This document shows positions 10,179 to 19,039 of a stretch of 64,000 bases of DNA, piece by piece. The stretch spans positions 1-64,000 of the forward strand of contig NZ_NMQV01000002.1 of assembly GCF_002234375.1 (NCBI RefSeq). Direction: 5' to 3'. The notes under the pieces are model-generated. The model did no database searches and was not told the DNA's origin. It saw only the letters and a list, made by a program, of their open reading frames with translations. Every line of letters begins with the position of its first letter. Within the stretch, counting starts at the first letter, position 1. The stretch comes from Pseudomonas fluvialis. Its GTDB lineage: Bacteria > Pseudomonadota > Gammaproteobacteria > Pseudomonadales > Pseudomonadaceae. The position numbers were made by a program, and so were the translations under genes.

Positions 10179-11477
10179 ATGCGGGTGCTCGTTCTGGGTG
10201 GTGGAGTGATCGGTACGGCCAGCGCCTATTATCTGGCGCGTGCCGGGTTTCAGGTCAGCGTGCTGGAACGGCAGCCGGGGGTGGCGCTGGAGACCAGCTA
10301 CGCCAACGCCGGCCAGGTATCGCCGGGCTATGCCTCGCCCTGGGCGGCCCCGGGTATTCCGCTGAAAGCCATCAAGTGGCTCCTGCAGCGCCACGCACCG
10401 CTGGCCATCAAGCTGACTGGCGATCCGCAGCAGTACTTCTGGATGCTGCAGATGCTGCGCAACTGCACGGCCGCCCGCTATGCGGTGAACAAGGAGCGCA
10501 TGGTGCGTCTGTCCGAGTACAGCCGCGACTGCCTCGACGAACTGCGTGCCGATACCGGCATCGATTACGAAGGCCGCCAGCTGGGCACCACCCAGCTGTT
10601 CCGTACCCAGGCGCAACTGGATGCGGCGGCCAAGGACATCGCCGTGCTGGAGCGCTCCGGTGTGCCCTATGAGGTGCTGGACCGCGCCGGCATTGCCCGC
10701 GTCGAGCCGGCCCTGGCGGGTGTCGCAGACAAGCTGGCCGGAGCCTTGCGCCTGCCCAACGACCAGACCGGCGATTGCCAGCTGTTCACCAGCAAGCTGG
10801 CGCAGATGGCCAGGGAGCTCGGCGTGGAGTTTCGCTTTGGCTGCACGATCGAGCGCCTGGATATCGCCGGCGACCGTATCAACGGCGTGTGGGTGGATGG
10901 TCAGCTGGAAACCGCCGACCGCTACGTGATGGCGCTGGGCAGCTACAGCCCGCAACTGCTCAGGCCGCTGGGCATCAAGGCGCCGGTCTACCCGCTGAAG
11001 GGCTACTCGCTGACCGTACCGATCAGCAATCCGGCCATGGCCCCGACCTCGACCATTCTTGATGAAACCTACAAGGTGGCCATCACCCGCTTCGACCAGC
11101 GCATCCGTGTGGGTGGCATGGCCGAGATCGCTGGTTTCGACCTGTCGCTCAACCCGCGTCGTCGCGAAACCCTGGAGATGATCACCAACGATCTCTACCC
11201 GCAGGGCGGCGACCTGGCGCAGGCCGAGTTCTGGACCGGCCTACGCCCGGCGACCCCGGACGGCACGCCGATTGTTGGTGCCACGCCCTATCGCAACCTG
11301 TTCCTCAACACCGGACACGGTACCCTTGGCTGGACCATGGCCTGCGGCTGTGGACGCTTCCTCGCCGACCTGATGGCCAGCAAGCGTCCGCAAATCAGCC
11401 CCGACGGCCTGGATATCTTCCGTTACGGCCACAGCAAGGAGAACACCCGGCATGTCCATCCAGCGCCTGCACACTGA
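10179..11477 (+). CDS. dadA: D-amino acid dehydrogenase, small subunit
   Basis: Membrane-associated flavoprotein that oxidises D-alanine and other D-amino acids to 2-oxo acids and passes electrons to the respiratory chain. The N terminus [20 protein letters not shown] is the FAD-binding Rossmann motif. The protein is 432 residues, matching E. coli DadA. The start at 10179 is fixed by GGGGAGG and by homology; the ORF is open upstream for 30 codons but these are leader. It is first in dadA-ridA-dadX and its 3' end overlaps ridA by 26 bp. Confidence 0.96.
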   Translation: MRVLVLGGGVIGTASAYYLARAGFQVSVLERQPGVALETSYANAGQVSPGYASPWAAPGIPLKAIKWLLQRHAPLAIKLTGDPQQYFWMLQMLRNCTAARYAVNKERMVRLSEYSRDCLDELRADTGIDYEGRQLGTTQLFRTQAQLDAAAKDIAVLERSGVPYEVLDRAGIARVEPALAGVADKLAGALRLPNDQTGDCQLFTSKLAQMARELGVEFRFGCTIERLDIAGDRINGVWVDGQLETADRYVMALGSYSPQLLRPLGIKAPVYPLKGYSLTVPISNPAMAPTSTILDETYKVAITRFDQRIRVGGMAEIAGFDLSLNPRRRETLEMITNDLYPQGGDLAQAEFWTGLRPATPDGTPIVGATPYRNLFLNTGHGTLGWTMACGCGRFLADLMASKRPQISPDGLDIFRYGHSKENTRHVHPAPAH

Positions 11478-11799
11478 AAAGCGCTACAGCGAAATCGTCA
11501 TCCACAACGGCACGGTGTACCTCGCCGGGCAACTGGCGGATGACTATGCCGGCGATATCCGCCAGCAGACCCGTGAAACCCTGGCCAACATCGACCGACT
11601 ATTGGCCGAGGCAGGTAGCGACAAGTCGAAGATCCTCGGCCTGACTATCTTCCTGCGTGACATGGCCGACTATGCGGCGATGAACGAGGAGTGGGATGCC
11701 TGGGTGGCCGAAGGCGCCGCCCCGGCGCGTGCCTGTGTCGAGGCGCGGCTTTACGACCCGCGTGTGCGCGTGGAAATGACCCTGACCGCCGCGCTGTAG
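11452..11799 (+). CDS. RidA/YjgF family enamine-imine deaminase
   Basis: Small 115-residue protein of the Rid superfamily, which hydrolyses reactive 2-aminoacrylate-type imines. The conserved arginine region ARACVEARL and the [12 protein letters not shown] block are present. It starts inside dadA with a 26-bp overlap, so translation is coupled. The context makes sense: DadA releases imino acids from D-amino acids, which RidA would hydrolyse to keto acids. This corresponds by position to PA5303. Confidence 0.88.
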   Translation: MSIQRLHTEKRYSEIVIHNGTVYLAGQLADDYAGDIRQQTRETLANIDRLLAEAGSDKSKILGLTIFLRDMADYAAMNEEWDAWVAEGAAPARACVEARLYDPRVRVEMTLTAAL

Positions 11800-11827
11800 C
11801 GCGGCCCTGCCTGGAAAGCCTGCCGCC

Positions 11828-12901
11828 ATGCGTCCCGCTCGTGCGCTGATCGATCTCCAAGCCCTGCGCCACAACTACCGGCTGGCCCGTGAACTGAGCG
11901 GTGCGCGGGCCCTGGCGGTGATCAAGGCCGATGCCTATGGGCATGGCGCGTTGCGTTGTGCCGAGGCGCTGGCCGGGTTGGCCGACGGCTATGCGGTGGC
12001 CTGTATTGAAGAAGCCCTGGAGTTGCGCAACGCGGGCATCAGCGCACCGATCCTGCTGCTCGAGGGCTTTTTCGACAGCAGCGAGCTGGCACTGATTGAC
12101 CAGCATCGCTTGTGGTGCGTGGTGCATGCCCCCTGGCAGTTGGCGATCATCGAGCAGGCGCGTCTGCAACAGCCGCTCAACGTATGGCTCAAGCTGGACA
12201 GTGGCATGCACCGCGTCGGCCTGCATGCCGCCGAGTACGCGGCGGCCTATCGTCGCCTCAAGGCCTGCGGGCAGGTCGGTGAGGTGGTGTTGATGAGCCA
12301 CCTGGCGCGTGCCGATGAGCTGGACTGTTCGCGCACCGAGGAGCAGCTGGCGCTGTTCAACCAGGCGCGCAGCGGCTTGCCCGGCGCGATCAGCCTGTGC
12401 AACTCGCCGGCCATCCTCGGCTGGCCGCAGCTGCCCAGCGACTGGGTGCGCCCCGGCATCATGCTCTACGGCGCCACGCCGTTTGCCGGTGCACAGCCTC
12501 AGGCGGCACAACTTCGCCCGGTGATGACCCTGGAGTCGCGGATCATCAGCGTACGCGAGCTGCCTGCCGGCGAGCCGGTGGGTTATGGCGCACGCTTCGT
12601 CTGCCCGCGCGCGACGCGGATTGGCGTAGTGGCCATGGGGTATGCCGATGGCTATCCGCGTCACGCCCCGGACGGTACGCCAATCCGCGTCGATGGGCAG
12701 CCGGCGCGCCTGGCCGGCAGGGTCTCCATGGATATGCTCTGCGTGGATATCAGCGACCTGCCGCAGGCCGGCCTGGGCAGCCGGGTCGAACTGTGGGGCG
12801 GGGCGGTTGCCGCCAGCGAAGTGGCCCAGCTCAGTGGCAGCATTCCCTACCAGCTGTTCTGTAACCTCAAGCGGGTGCCACGTGTCTATTGCGGGGTCTG
12901 A
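11828..12901 (+). CDS. dadX: Alanine racemase, catabolic
   Basis: PLP enzyme interconverting L- and D-alanine so that DadA can oxidise alanine. The PLP lysine K33 lies in [11 protein letters not shown], and the C-terminal domain has GYGARF and MGYADGYPR. The 357-residue length is normal. As third gene of dadA-ridA-dadX it is the catabolic rather than biosynthetic (alr) enzyme. Confidence 0.95.
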   Translation: MRPARALIDLQALRHNYRLARELSGARALAVIKADAYGHGALRCAEALAGLADGYAVACIEEALELRNAGISAPILLLEGFFDSSELALIDQHRLWCVVHAPWQLAIIEQARLQQPLNVWLKLDSGMHRVGLHAAEYAAAYRRLKACGQVGEVVLMSHLARADELDCSRTEEQLALFNQARSGLPGAISLCNSPAILGWPQLPSDWVRPGIMLYGATPFAGAQPQAAQLRPVMTLESRIISVRELPAGEPVGYGARFVCPRATRIGVVAMGYADGYPRHAPDGTPIRVDGQPARLAGRVSMDMLCVDISDLPQAGLGSRVELWGGAVAASEVAQLSGSIPYQLFCNLKRVPRVYCGV

Positions 12902-13015
12902 CGGCTGGGCGTGGCGGTAACGGCGGCGATCATGTCGGTAAGCATGTTGTAAATACTGAACACTGTTGCCATCATACTTGCAATGCACGCATTCCTGCCG
13001 AGGAGGAAACCCGCA

Positions 13016-13564
13016 TTGGACGTCGGTGTTCGACTGCAAACCATCCGTAAACTCAAGGGGCTGTCGCAACGTGAGCTGGCCAAGCGGGCCGGTGTCACCA
13101 ACAGCACCATTTCCATGATCGAGAAGAACAGCGTCAGCCCGTCGATCAGCTCGCTGAAAAAGGTGCTGGCCGGCATTCCCATGTCCTTGGTGGAGTTCTT
13201 TTCCCTGGATGTCGATGATGAGCAGCCCACCCAGGTGGTCTATCGCGCCGATGAGCTGACCGATCTGTCCAGTGGGGCGGTGAGCATGAAGCTGGTCGGG
13301 CGGGCCCTGCCGGGACGGCACATCGCCTTTCTCGACGAAACCTATCCGCCGGGCTCGGATACCGGTGTCGAGATGTATAGCCACGAGGGTGAGGAAGCCG
13401 GCCTGCTGGTCGAGGGGCGGCTGGAGCTGACGGTGGGCGAAGAAGTGTTCGTTCTCGAGGCGGGTGACAGCTACTACTTCGACAGCACGCGTCCGCACCG
13501 TTTCCGCAATCCGTTCGAGGTGCCGGCGCGGCTGATCAGCGCCACCACGCCGGCCAACTTCTGA
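13016..13564 (+). CDS. pauR: HTH-cupin regulator of polyamine catabolism
   Basis: Residues 1-60 are an XRE helix-turn-helix (GLSQRELAKRAGVTNSTISM) and residues about 105-180 a cupin sensor (YSHEGEEAGLLVEGRLEL through GDSYYFDSTRPHRFRNP). This PuuR/PauR architecture represses polyamine catabolic genes and responds to putrescine or cadaverine. Start chosen is TTG 13016 (182 residues): GGAGG lies 9 bases upstream, whereas the upstream ATG at 12983 would bury that site in the reading frame. Likely targets in this window are pauB and the spuI-spuA region. Confidence 0.85.
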   Translation: MDVGVRLQTIRKLKGLSQRELAKRAGVTNSTISMIEKNSVSPSISSLKKVLAGIPMSLVEFFSLDVDDEQPTQVVYRADELTDLSSGAVSMKLVGRALPGRHIAFLDETYPPGSDTGVEMYSHEGEEAGLLVEGRLELTVGEEVFVLEAGDSYYFDSTRPHRFRNPFEVPARLISATTPANF

Positions 13565-13672
13565 TCGCCTGCTGCGCGGCGCTGCAGCGTGTTGGTATGC
13601 TTTTCGGTATACTGCGCGACGCTCCGGCAAGCCGTGGCCGCGAGCGATACTAGCCACGATGAGGGTTTAAGG

Positions 13673-14098
13673 GTGAAGCTGACTAACAAGATGCTGGTAG
13701 CCAAGGCTGCCGTATTGGCCCTGTGGGCTATGGGCGCCCAGGCGACTACCGATGAAGCCGTTGCCGAGCGCATCAAGCCGGTCGGTCAGGTGTGTGTCGC
13801 GGGCCAGGAGTGCGCCGGTGTAGCCGCCGCGGCTACGGCGTCTGCCGGTGCTGCAGCGCGTAGCGGTGACGATATCGTTGCCAAGCACTGCAACGCTTGC
13901 CATGGCACGGGCCTGCTGAACGCGCCGAAAGTGGGCGACAGCGCCGACTGGAAAGCCCGCGCCGATGCCAAGGGCGGCCTGGACGGCATCCTCGCCACCG
14001 CCATTTCCGGTATCAACGCCATGCCGCCGAAAGGCACCTGCTCGGACTGCTCGGATGACGAGCTGAAGGCTGCGATCAAGGTCATGTCTGGCCTGTAA
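13673..14098 (+). CDS. cycB: Cytochrome c5
   Basis: Periplasmic small electron carrier. From GTG 13673 the 141-residue product begins with a signal peptide (KLTNKMLVAKAAVLALWAMGAQA), then an alanine-rich linker, then one haem site CNACH (about residue 73). The axial methionine region AMPPKG and the paired cysteines CSDC near the C terminus are typical of cytochrome c5. The GTG start has GAGG 8 bases upstream; an upstream ATG (13589) would add an unlikely leader. It has its own bidirectional terminator. Confidence 0.88.
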   Translation: MKLTNKMLVAKAAVLALWAMGAQATTDEAVAERIKPVGQVCVAGQECAGVAAAATASAGAAARSGDDIVAKHCNACHGTGLLNAPKVGDSADWKARADAKGGLDGILATAISGINAMPPKGTCSDCSDDELKAAIKVMSGL

Positions 14099-14112
14099 GC
14101 GCCTGGCTTGCC

Positions 14113-14146
14113 CACAAAAAAACCGCCTTCGGGCGGTTTTTTTGTG
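14113..14146. terminator. Bidirectional intrinsic terminator
   Basis: A perfect 15-bp stem with a TTCG tetraloop: CACAAAAAAACCGCC pairs with GGCGGTTTTTTTGTG. The T tract on both strands makes it a terminator for cycB and for the convergent repeat-protein gene. Confidence 0.93.
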
Positions 14147-14173
14147 CTTGCCATTGGCTGTGCGGGCTGCGGT

Positions 14174-16723
14174 TTATTGTCGCAGTCGGTCGAGCAGGCG
14201 CGCCAGCGGGCCGGACTGGCGGCGCTGCGCCAGCAGTCCCTCGGCGCGTTCGCGGGCGCCGGCGACACCCGCGTCGAGTGCCTTGCGCAGCCACTCCAGC
14301 GCCTGTTCCTGGTCGGCCTCGTTGCCGAGCAGTAACTCGGCCAGGTCCAGATAGGCGTCCTCGTACTGCTCGGCGCAGGCCTGCTGCAGGTGCTCGCGGG
14401 CCTTGCCCGGATCGGCTTTGCCGCCCAGGCCATGCAGGTACTGGCGGCCCAGGCGCCAGTGCGCGTAGCCGTCGCCATTGCGCAGGCTGTGCTGGTAGTA
14501 GCGCCGCGCCTGGGCATAGTCCTCGCGCTGCTCATGCAGCCAGCCCAGGTAGTTGGCGCTGGCATCCTTGTCGCCGTAGCGCCAGGCGGCCGTGAAGTGC
14601 TGCAGGGCCAGGTCGTAGTCGGCTTCCTCGTCGAGCAGCAGCTGGGCCAGCTCCAGGTGGGCCGGGCGGTGGCTGCGCTCGGTGGCCAGCTGCAGGTAGT
14701 GGCGCGCCAGCGCCCGGTCCTGGGTGCAGCCGCGGCCCTGGCGGTAGCAGTCGCCCAGGTTGCGCGCGGCCAGCGCCGAGCCGGCATCGCTGCCGCGCTG
14801 GAAACAGGCGAGGGCGCCGGCATGGTCCTGGTCGGCATGGTCCAGCAGGCAGCCGAGGTCATTGAGTGCATCACTGTTGCCGAGCTCCACGGCGCGCAGC
14901 AGTAGCGGCCGGGCCTTCTCGTAGTCCTGCGCTTCGAGGGCGGTCAGGCCGCGGCGGTGTGTGTCCAGGGCCAGCCAGAGATCGCCGGCGCTGCGCTGCA
15001 GGCAGGCCTGCTGCACCTCGCTGAGGCCGAACTGGGCGTAGCGGTCGACGATCTGCAGGGCGCGCTCGGCCGCCAGCGGCTGGCTGCTGCCGTCTGCCTG
15101 AAGGAGCCAGGCCCGGTCGTCGCGGAACACCAGCGCACGCTCCTCGCTCTGCACGAAGCGGTGCTCGGCACGCGCCTGGTCGAGTGGCTCGCGCAGCCAC
15201 TGGCCGTCGCTGTCGAGGATGCCCCAGCGGCCTTCCAGGCAGGCGCTGAAATACTGGTCATAGAGGCTTTCCAGGCGCTCGAAGCGTGGCTCCGCGCTCC
15301 AGCCGGGCTGCGCGCCGCCGCGATACAGGCCCCAGTGCTGACCCTCCTGGACCCGGCAGTAGTAGCTGCCGTCGGCGCTCCGGCAACCGAGCTGCAGCTC
15401 GATCCGGGTGTAGGCGCAGGGCAGCAGCCAGCGCTGTTGCTGATGGCGATAGAGGCCGTACAGACGGTTGTCGCGCACCAACCAGGCCTGCATGTCGTGC
15501 AGGTAGTCGAGCGCCTGGTACTCGCCGGGCAGCAGCGCCTGGCCCTGATCGTCGAGCGCACGCCAGCGCCACTGCTGGCCGTCGCGGCGACGAATCAGGT
15601 AGGTCTCGCGGCCATCTAGGTCGAAGCTCTGCAGGTTGTCGATGCCGATGGCGCCGAGATCGTGGAAGCGCGTGGTGAACAGGTGCTGCGGGCCCTTCGC
15701 CGGTCTGGCGGCGTAGTAGCCCTCGTACGCCTGGATCTGCCGGTACTGCGCGGGCAGCAGCCAGTTGCCCTGCGGGTCGATCACCCCCCACAGCTCGCCC
15801 TGTTGCACGGCCCAAGTGGCACCGGTGTGATCCAGTGGCTCGCCGGCTTTGAACTGGCAGGGCACGGTCAGCCGCCCCTGCAGGTCGATCAGGCCGAACT
15901 TGCCGCTCTCGGCGACCAGCGCGTGGCCGCCGGCGAAGTCGAAGGCGTCCTCGAACTGGCAGGCGATCACCTCGTGGCCCCGGCGGTCGACATAGCCGAA
16001 ACGCCCGTCCAGATGTACGCAGGCCCTGTCGCTGAGCCGGTCGAAGTCGAAGAAGGCCTGATAGCGGGGCTCGATCAGCACCCGGCCGTCTGCCGCACGC
16101 AGGCCGTAAAGCTGGTTCTCGCAGAAGATCTGTGGCGCATCTTCATCCTGCAGCGGCAGCATCGAGCCGAGCGGTTCCCAGCCGTAGTCGTAGCCGCTGT
16201 GGTTGAGCAATGCCCGGAAACTGCCGGCCCAGGGCGCATCGACGGCGGGACTGTTGTCCAGCAGCAGCGGATTGTCGTTGTCGATGGCCTCGCGGATGCA
16301 GGCGTTGTTGCGCGCGATCTCCTCCAGCAGGGCGTCGGCCTGGGCGCGGCGGTCGTCGTCGCGCATGTTGAACAGGTCCCAGGCGTCCAGGTGGAACCAG
16401 GCATGTCGGGCGCGGCCGTCGAGCAGCTGGAAGATTCTCTCGCGGGCGTTGCGGAAGGCCTCGACATCGTCCAGCAGGCTGCCGGCGTGGCGCTCGATGA
16501 AGGCATAGAAGGCACGTAGCGCCTCGATGCCGGCGGGCGCCTCGGCGTACAGGCCTTCTTCGCTGTGCGGGTCGTTGTAGCAGTTGTGTCCGACGCAGCC
16601 GCCTTGGGCGAACAGCGGATGCAGCAACAGGGGCAGCTCGTAGCTCCACTCCATCAGCGCCAGGCAGTCATCCTCGCTGCTGCCGATTTCGGCTTTATTG
16701 TACAGGTACAGGCGATGGGACAT
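14174..16723 (-). CDS. Large WG-repeat and Sel1-repeat protein of unknown function
   Basis: 849 residues in three parts. Residues 1-200 are a globular unknown domain (starts MSHRLYLYNKAE). Residues about 200-560 carry WG/KWG-type beta repeats such as YVDRRGHEVI, GLIDLQGRLTVPCQF and GVIDPQGNWLLPAQY. Residues about 600-849 form Sel1/TPR-like helical repeats (GNSDALNDLGCLL, AARNLGDCYRQGRG, WRLGRQYLHGLGG). No signal peptide or membrane helix is evident, so it is probably a cytosolic scaffold. AAGGAAG precedes the ATG. It sits between cycB and rep, where I recall other genes in P. aeruginosa. Confidence 0.75.
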   Translation of the reverse strand: MSHRLYLYNKAEIGSSEDDCLALMEWSYELPLLLHPLFAQGGCVGHNCYNDPHSEEGLYAEAPAGIEALRAFYAFIERHAGSLLDDVEAFRNARERIFQLLDGRARHAWFHLDAWDLFNMRDDDRRAQADALLEEIARNNACIREAIDNDNPLLLDNSPAVDAPWAGSFRALLNHSGYDYGWEPLGSMLPLQDEDAPQIFCENQLYGLRAADGRVLIEPRYQAFFDFDRLSDRACVHLDGRFGYVDRRGHEVIACQFEDAFDFAGGHALVAESGKFGLIDLQGRLTVPCQFKAGEPLDHTGATWAVQQGELWGVIDPQGNWLLPAQYRQIQAYEGYYAARPAKGPQHLFTTRFHDLGAIGIDNLQSFDLDGRETYLIRRRDGQQWRWRALDDQGQALLPGEYQALDYLHDMQAWLVRDNRLYGLYRHQQQRWLLPCAYTRIELQLGCRSADGSYYCRVQEGQHWGLYRGGAQPGWSAEPRFERLESLYDQYFSACLEGRWGILDSDGQWLREPLDQARAEHRFVQSEERALVFRDDRAWLLQADGSSQPLAAERALQIVDRYAQFGLSEVQQACLQRSAGDLWLALDTHRRGLTALEAQDYEKARPLLLRAVELGNSDALNDLGCLLDHADQDHAGALACFQRGSDAGSALAARNLGDCYRQGRGCTQDRALARHYLQLATERSHRPAHLELAQLLLDEEADYDLALQHFTAAWRYGDKDASANYLGWLHEQREDYAQARRYYQHSLRNGDGYAHWRLGRQYLHGLGGKADPGKAREHLQQACAEQYEDAYLDLAELLLGNEADQEQALEWLRKALDAGVAGARERAEGLLAQRRQSGPLARLLDRLRQ

Positions 16724-16794
16724 GGTGCGCTTCCTTGCGAGACGACGGAAGCGAGCAGTCTAGCCGGGAAGCCGCTTTGCGGCTGTGCGCTTGG

Positions 16795-18804
16795 TCAGCG
16801 CTTGAGCAGGGCGCGCATGCTGGCCAGGGCGTCGTTGCCGCGCGCTGTCTTGACCTCCACCGGGGTGTCTTCCTGGCCTTCCCAGACCAGGTCCTCCGGC
16901 GGCAGTTCGTCGAGGAAGCGGCTCGGTGTGCAGTCGATGACTTCACCGTACTGCTTGCGCTTGGCGGCGAAGGTCAGGGTTAGATTGCGCTTGGCGCGGG
17001 TGATACCGACGTAGGCCAGGCGGCGCTCCTCCTCGATGGTGTCGGCCTCGATGCTGGAGCGGTGCGGAAGAATCTCTTCCTCGAAGCCGATGATGTACAC
17101 CGAGGGGAATTCCAGGCCCTTGGAGGCATGCATGGTCATCATTTGCACGCCTTCGGCGCCTTCTTCCTCTTCCTGCTGGCGCTCGAGCATGTCGCGCAGC
17201 ACCAGCTTGCCGATGGCGTCCTCGATGGTCATGTCGCCTTCTTCGTCCTTGTCGAGGGTGTTCTTCAGCGCCTCGACGAGGAACCACACGTTACCCATGC
17301 GCGCCTCGGCGACCTTGTCGCTGGAGGCGTTCTGGCGCAGCCAGTTTTCGTAGTCGATATCCATGATCATGCTGCGAATGGCACCGATCGGGTCGTTGCC
17401 GGCGCAGAGTTCGCGGATCTTGTCGATGTAGCGCTTGAAGCGTGACAAGCGCTCCGTGTAGCGGCTGTCCAGATGCTCGGCCAGGCCCAGCTCGTCGCTG
17501 GCGGCATACAGGCTGATCTTGCGCTCGCTGGCGTAGTTGCCGAGCTTCTCCAGGGTGGTCGAGCCGATCTCGCGGCGCGGTACGTTGATCACCCGCAGGT
17601 AGGCGTTGTCGTCGTCCGGGTTGACCAGCAGGCGGAAGTAGCTCATCAGGTCCTTCACTTCCTGGCGGGCGAAGAAGCTGGTGCCACCGGACAGGCGATA
17701 GGGAATCTGGTGGTGCTGCAGCTTCAGCTCCATCAGCTTGGCCTGGTAGTTGCCGCGGTAGAGGATGGCGAAATCGCTGTACGGGCGCTGGGTGCGCAGG
17801 TGTTCGGTGAGGATTTCCAGGGCCACGCGCTCGCACTCGGCTTCCTCGTTGCGCGTACGGATCACACGGATCTCGTCGCCGTGGCCCATCTCCGACCAGA
17901 GCTGTTTCTCGAATACGTGCGGGTTGTTGGCAATCAGCACGTTGGCGCACTTGAGGATGCGGCTGGTGGAGCGGTAGTTCTGCTCGAGCATCACCACCTT
18001 TAACGAGGGGTAGTCTTCCTTCAAGCGCATCAGGTTTTCCGGGCGCGCGCCCCGCCAGGCGTAGATCGACTGGTCGTCGTCGCCAACCACGGTGAACTGG
18101 CAGCGCTGTCCGACCAGCTGTTTGACCAGCAGGTACTGGCTGGTGTTGGTGTCCTGGTATTCGTCGACCAGCAGGTAGCGGATGCGCTGCTGCCATTTTT
18201 CCAGGATGTCGGCGTGCTCCTGGAACAGCTTGACCGGCAGCAGAATCAGGTCGTTGAAGTCCACCGCGTTGTACGCCTTGAGCGTGCGCTGATAGTGCAG
18301 GTAGACGATGGCGGCGGTCTGCTCCTTGGGGCCGCGGGCGTTGGCCAGCGCCTCGTCGGGCAGGATCAGGTCGTTCTTCCAGCTGTCGATGTACTGCTTG
18401 ATTTCGTCGACGCCGTCATCGCCAGCGTATTCCTTTTGCATGATGTCGGTGAGCAGGGCCTTGATATCGCCGTCATCGAAGATCGAGAAGCCTGGCTTGT
18501 AGCCCAGCCGTGCGTATTCCTTGCGGATGATGTTCATGCCCAGGTTGTGGAAGGTCGACACCGTCAGGCCGCGTGCCGCAGCCCCCTTGAGCAGGCTGCC
18601 GACGCGATCCTTCATCTCCCGTGCAGCCTTGTTGGTAAAGGTCAGGGCGACGATGTGGCGGGCCTGGATGCCACAGTGCTGCACCAGATAGGCGATCTTG
18701 CGGGTGATCACGCTGGTCTTGCCGGAGCCGGCACCAGCCAGCACCAGCAGCGGGCCACTGATGTAGTTGACGGCTTCCTGCTGACGGGGATTGAGTCGGG
18801 ACAT
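16795..18804 (-). CDS. rep: ATP-dependent DNA helicase Rep
   Basis: Superfamily 1A 3'-5' helicase that clears proteins from DNA ahead of replication forks. Walker A GAGSGKT at residues 24-30, then motif II region VDEYQDTN, motif III VVGDDDQSIYAWRGA, motif IV QNYRS and motif VI VGITRAKRNL are all visible. The 669 residues match Rep better than the longer UvrD. GAGGT precedes ATG 18804. Confidence 0.95.
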   Translation of the reverse strand: MSRLNPRQQEAVNYISGPLLVLAGAGSGKTSVITRKIAYLVQHCGIQARHIVALTFTNKAAREMKDRVGSLLKGAAARGLTVSTFHNLGMNIIRKEYARLGYKPGFSIFDDGDIKALLTDIMQKEYAGDDGVDEIKQYIDSWKNDLILPDEALANARGPKEQTAAIVYLHYQRTLKAYNAVDFNDLILLPVKLFQEHADILEKWQQRIRYLLVDEYQDTNTSQYLLVKQLVGQRCQFTVVGDDDQSIYAWRGARPENLMRLKEDYPSLKVVMLEQNYRSTSRILKCANVLIANNPHVFEKQLWSEMGHGDEIRVIRTRNEEAECERVALEILTEHLRTQRPYSDFAILYRGNYQAKLMELKLQHHQIPYRLSGGTSFFARQEVKDLMSYFRLLVNPDDDNAYLRVINVPRREIGSTTLEKLGNYASERKISLYAASDELGLAEHLDSRYTERLSRFKRYIDKIRELCAGNDPIGAIRSMIMDIDYENWLRQNASSDKVAEARMGNVWFLVEALKNTLDKDEEGDMTIEDAIGKLVLRDMLERQQEEEEGAEGVQMMTMHASKGLEFPSVYIIGFEEEILPHRSSIEADTIEEERRLAYVGITRAKRNLTLTFAAKRKQYGEVIDCTPSRFLDELPPEDLVWEGQEDTPVEVKTARGNDALASMRALLKR

Positions 18805-19039
18805 GCGCTTACCTCACAACGGGGCGGCATTCTAACAGGCTGACCGGGCGGCGGCGCTGCGCGGCGGGGTGGCACTGCGCCAGCCTTGGCGAATGCGCAG
18901 AATCCGGTAGGCTTGTGCAGCCTGCCGCGAGGTGGCGGGCCGGGCCGCACCGGATGAGTTGCCCGCATAGACGCCGCAAAACGGCGCGTACAGGCCGAGG
19001 AATGGCACTTTTTTGCTGTAGTCCCCGGGGAAGGTTCAG

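Noticed and set aside
12983-13015. Upstream ATG start for pauR
   Set aside because: It would place the GGAGG ribosome site inside the gene and adds 11 residues without homology.
13608-13613. TATACT as the -10 box of cycB
   Set aside because: No acceptable -35 hexamer at 16-18 bp; not listed as a promoter.
11645-13657. 670-codon open frame on the minus strand across dadX and pauR
   Set aside because: Both genes beneath it on the plus strand are certain; the product is low-complexity Arg/His/Gln mirror sequence.
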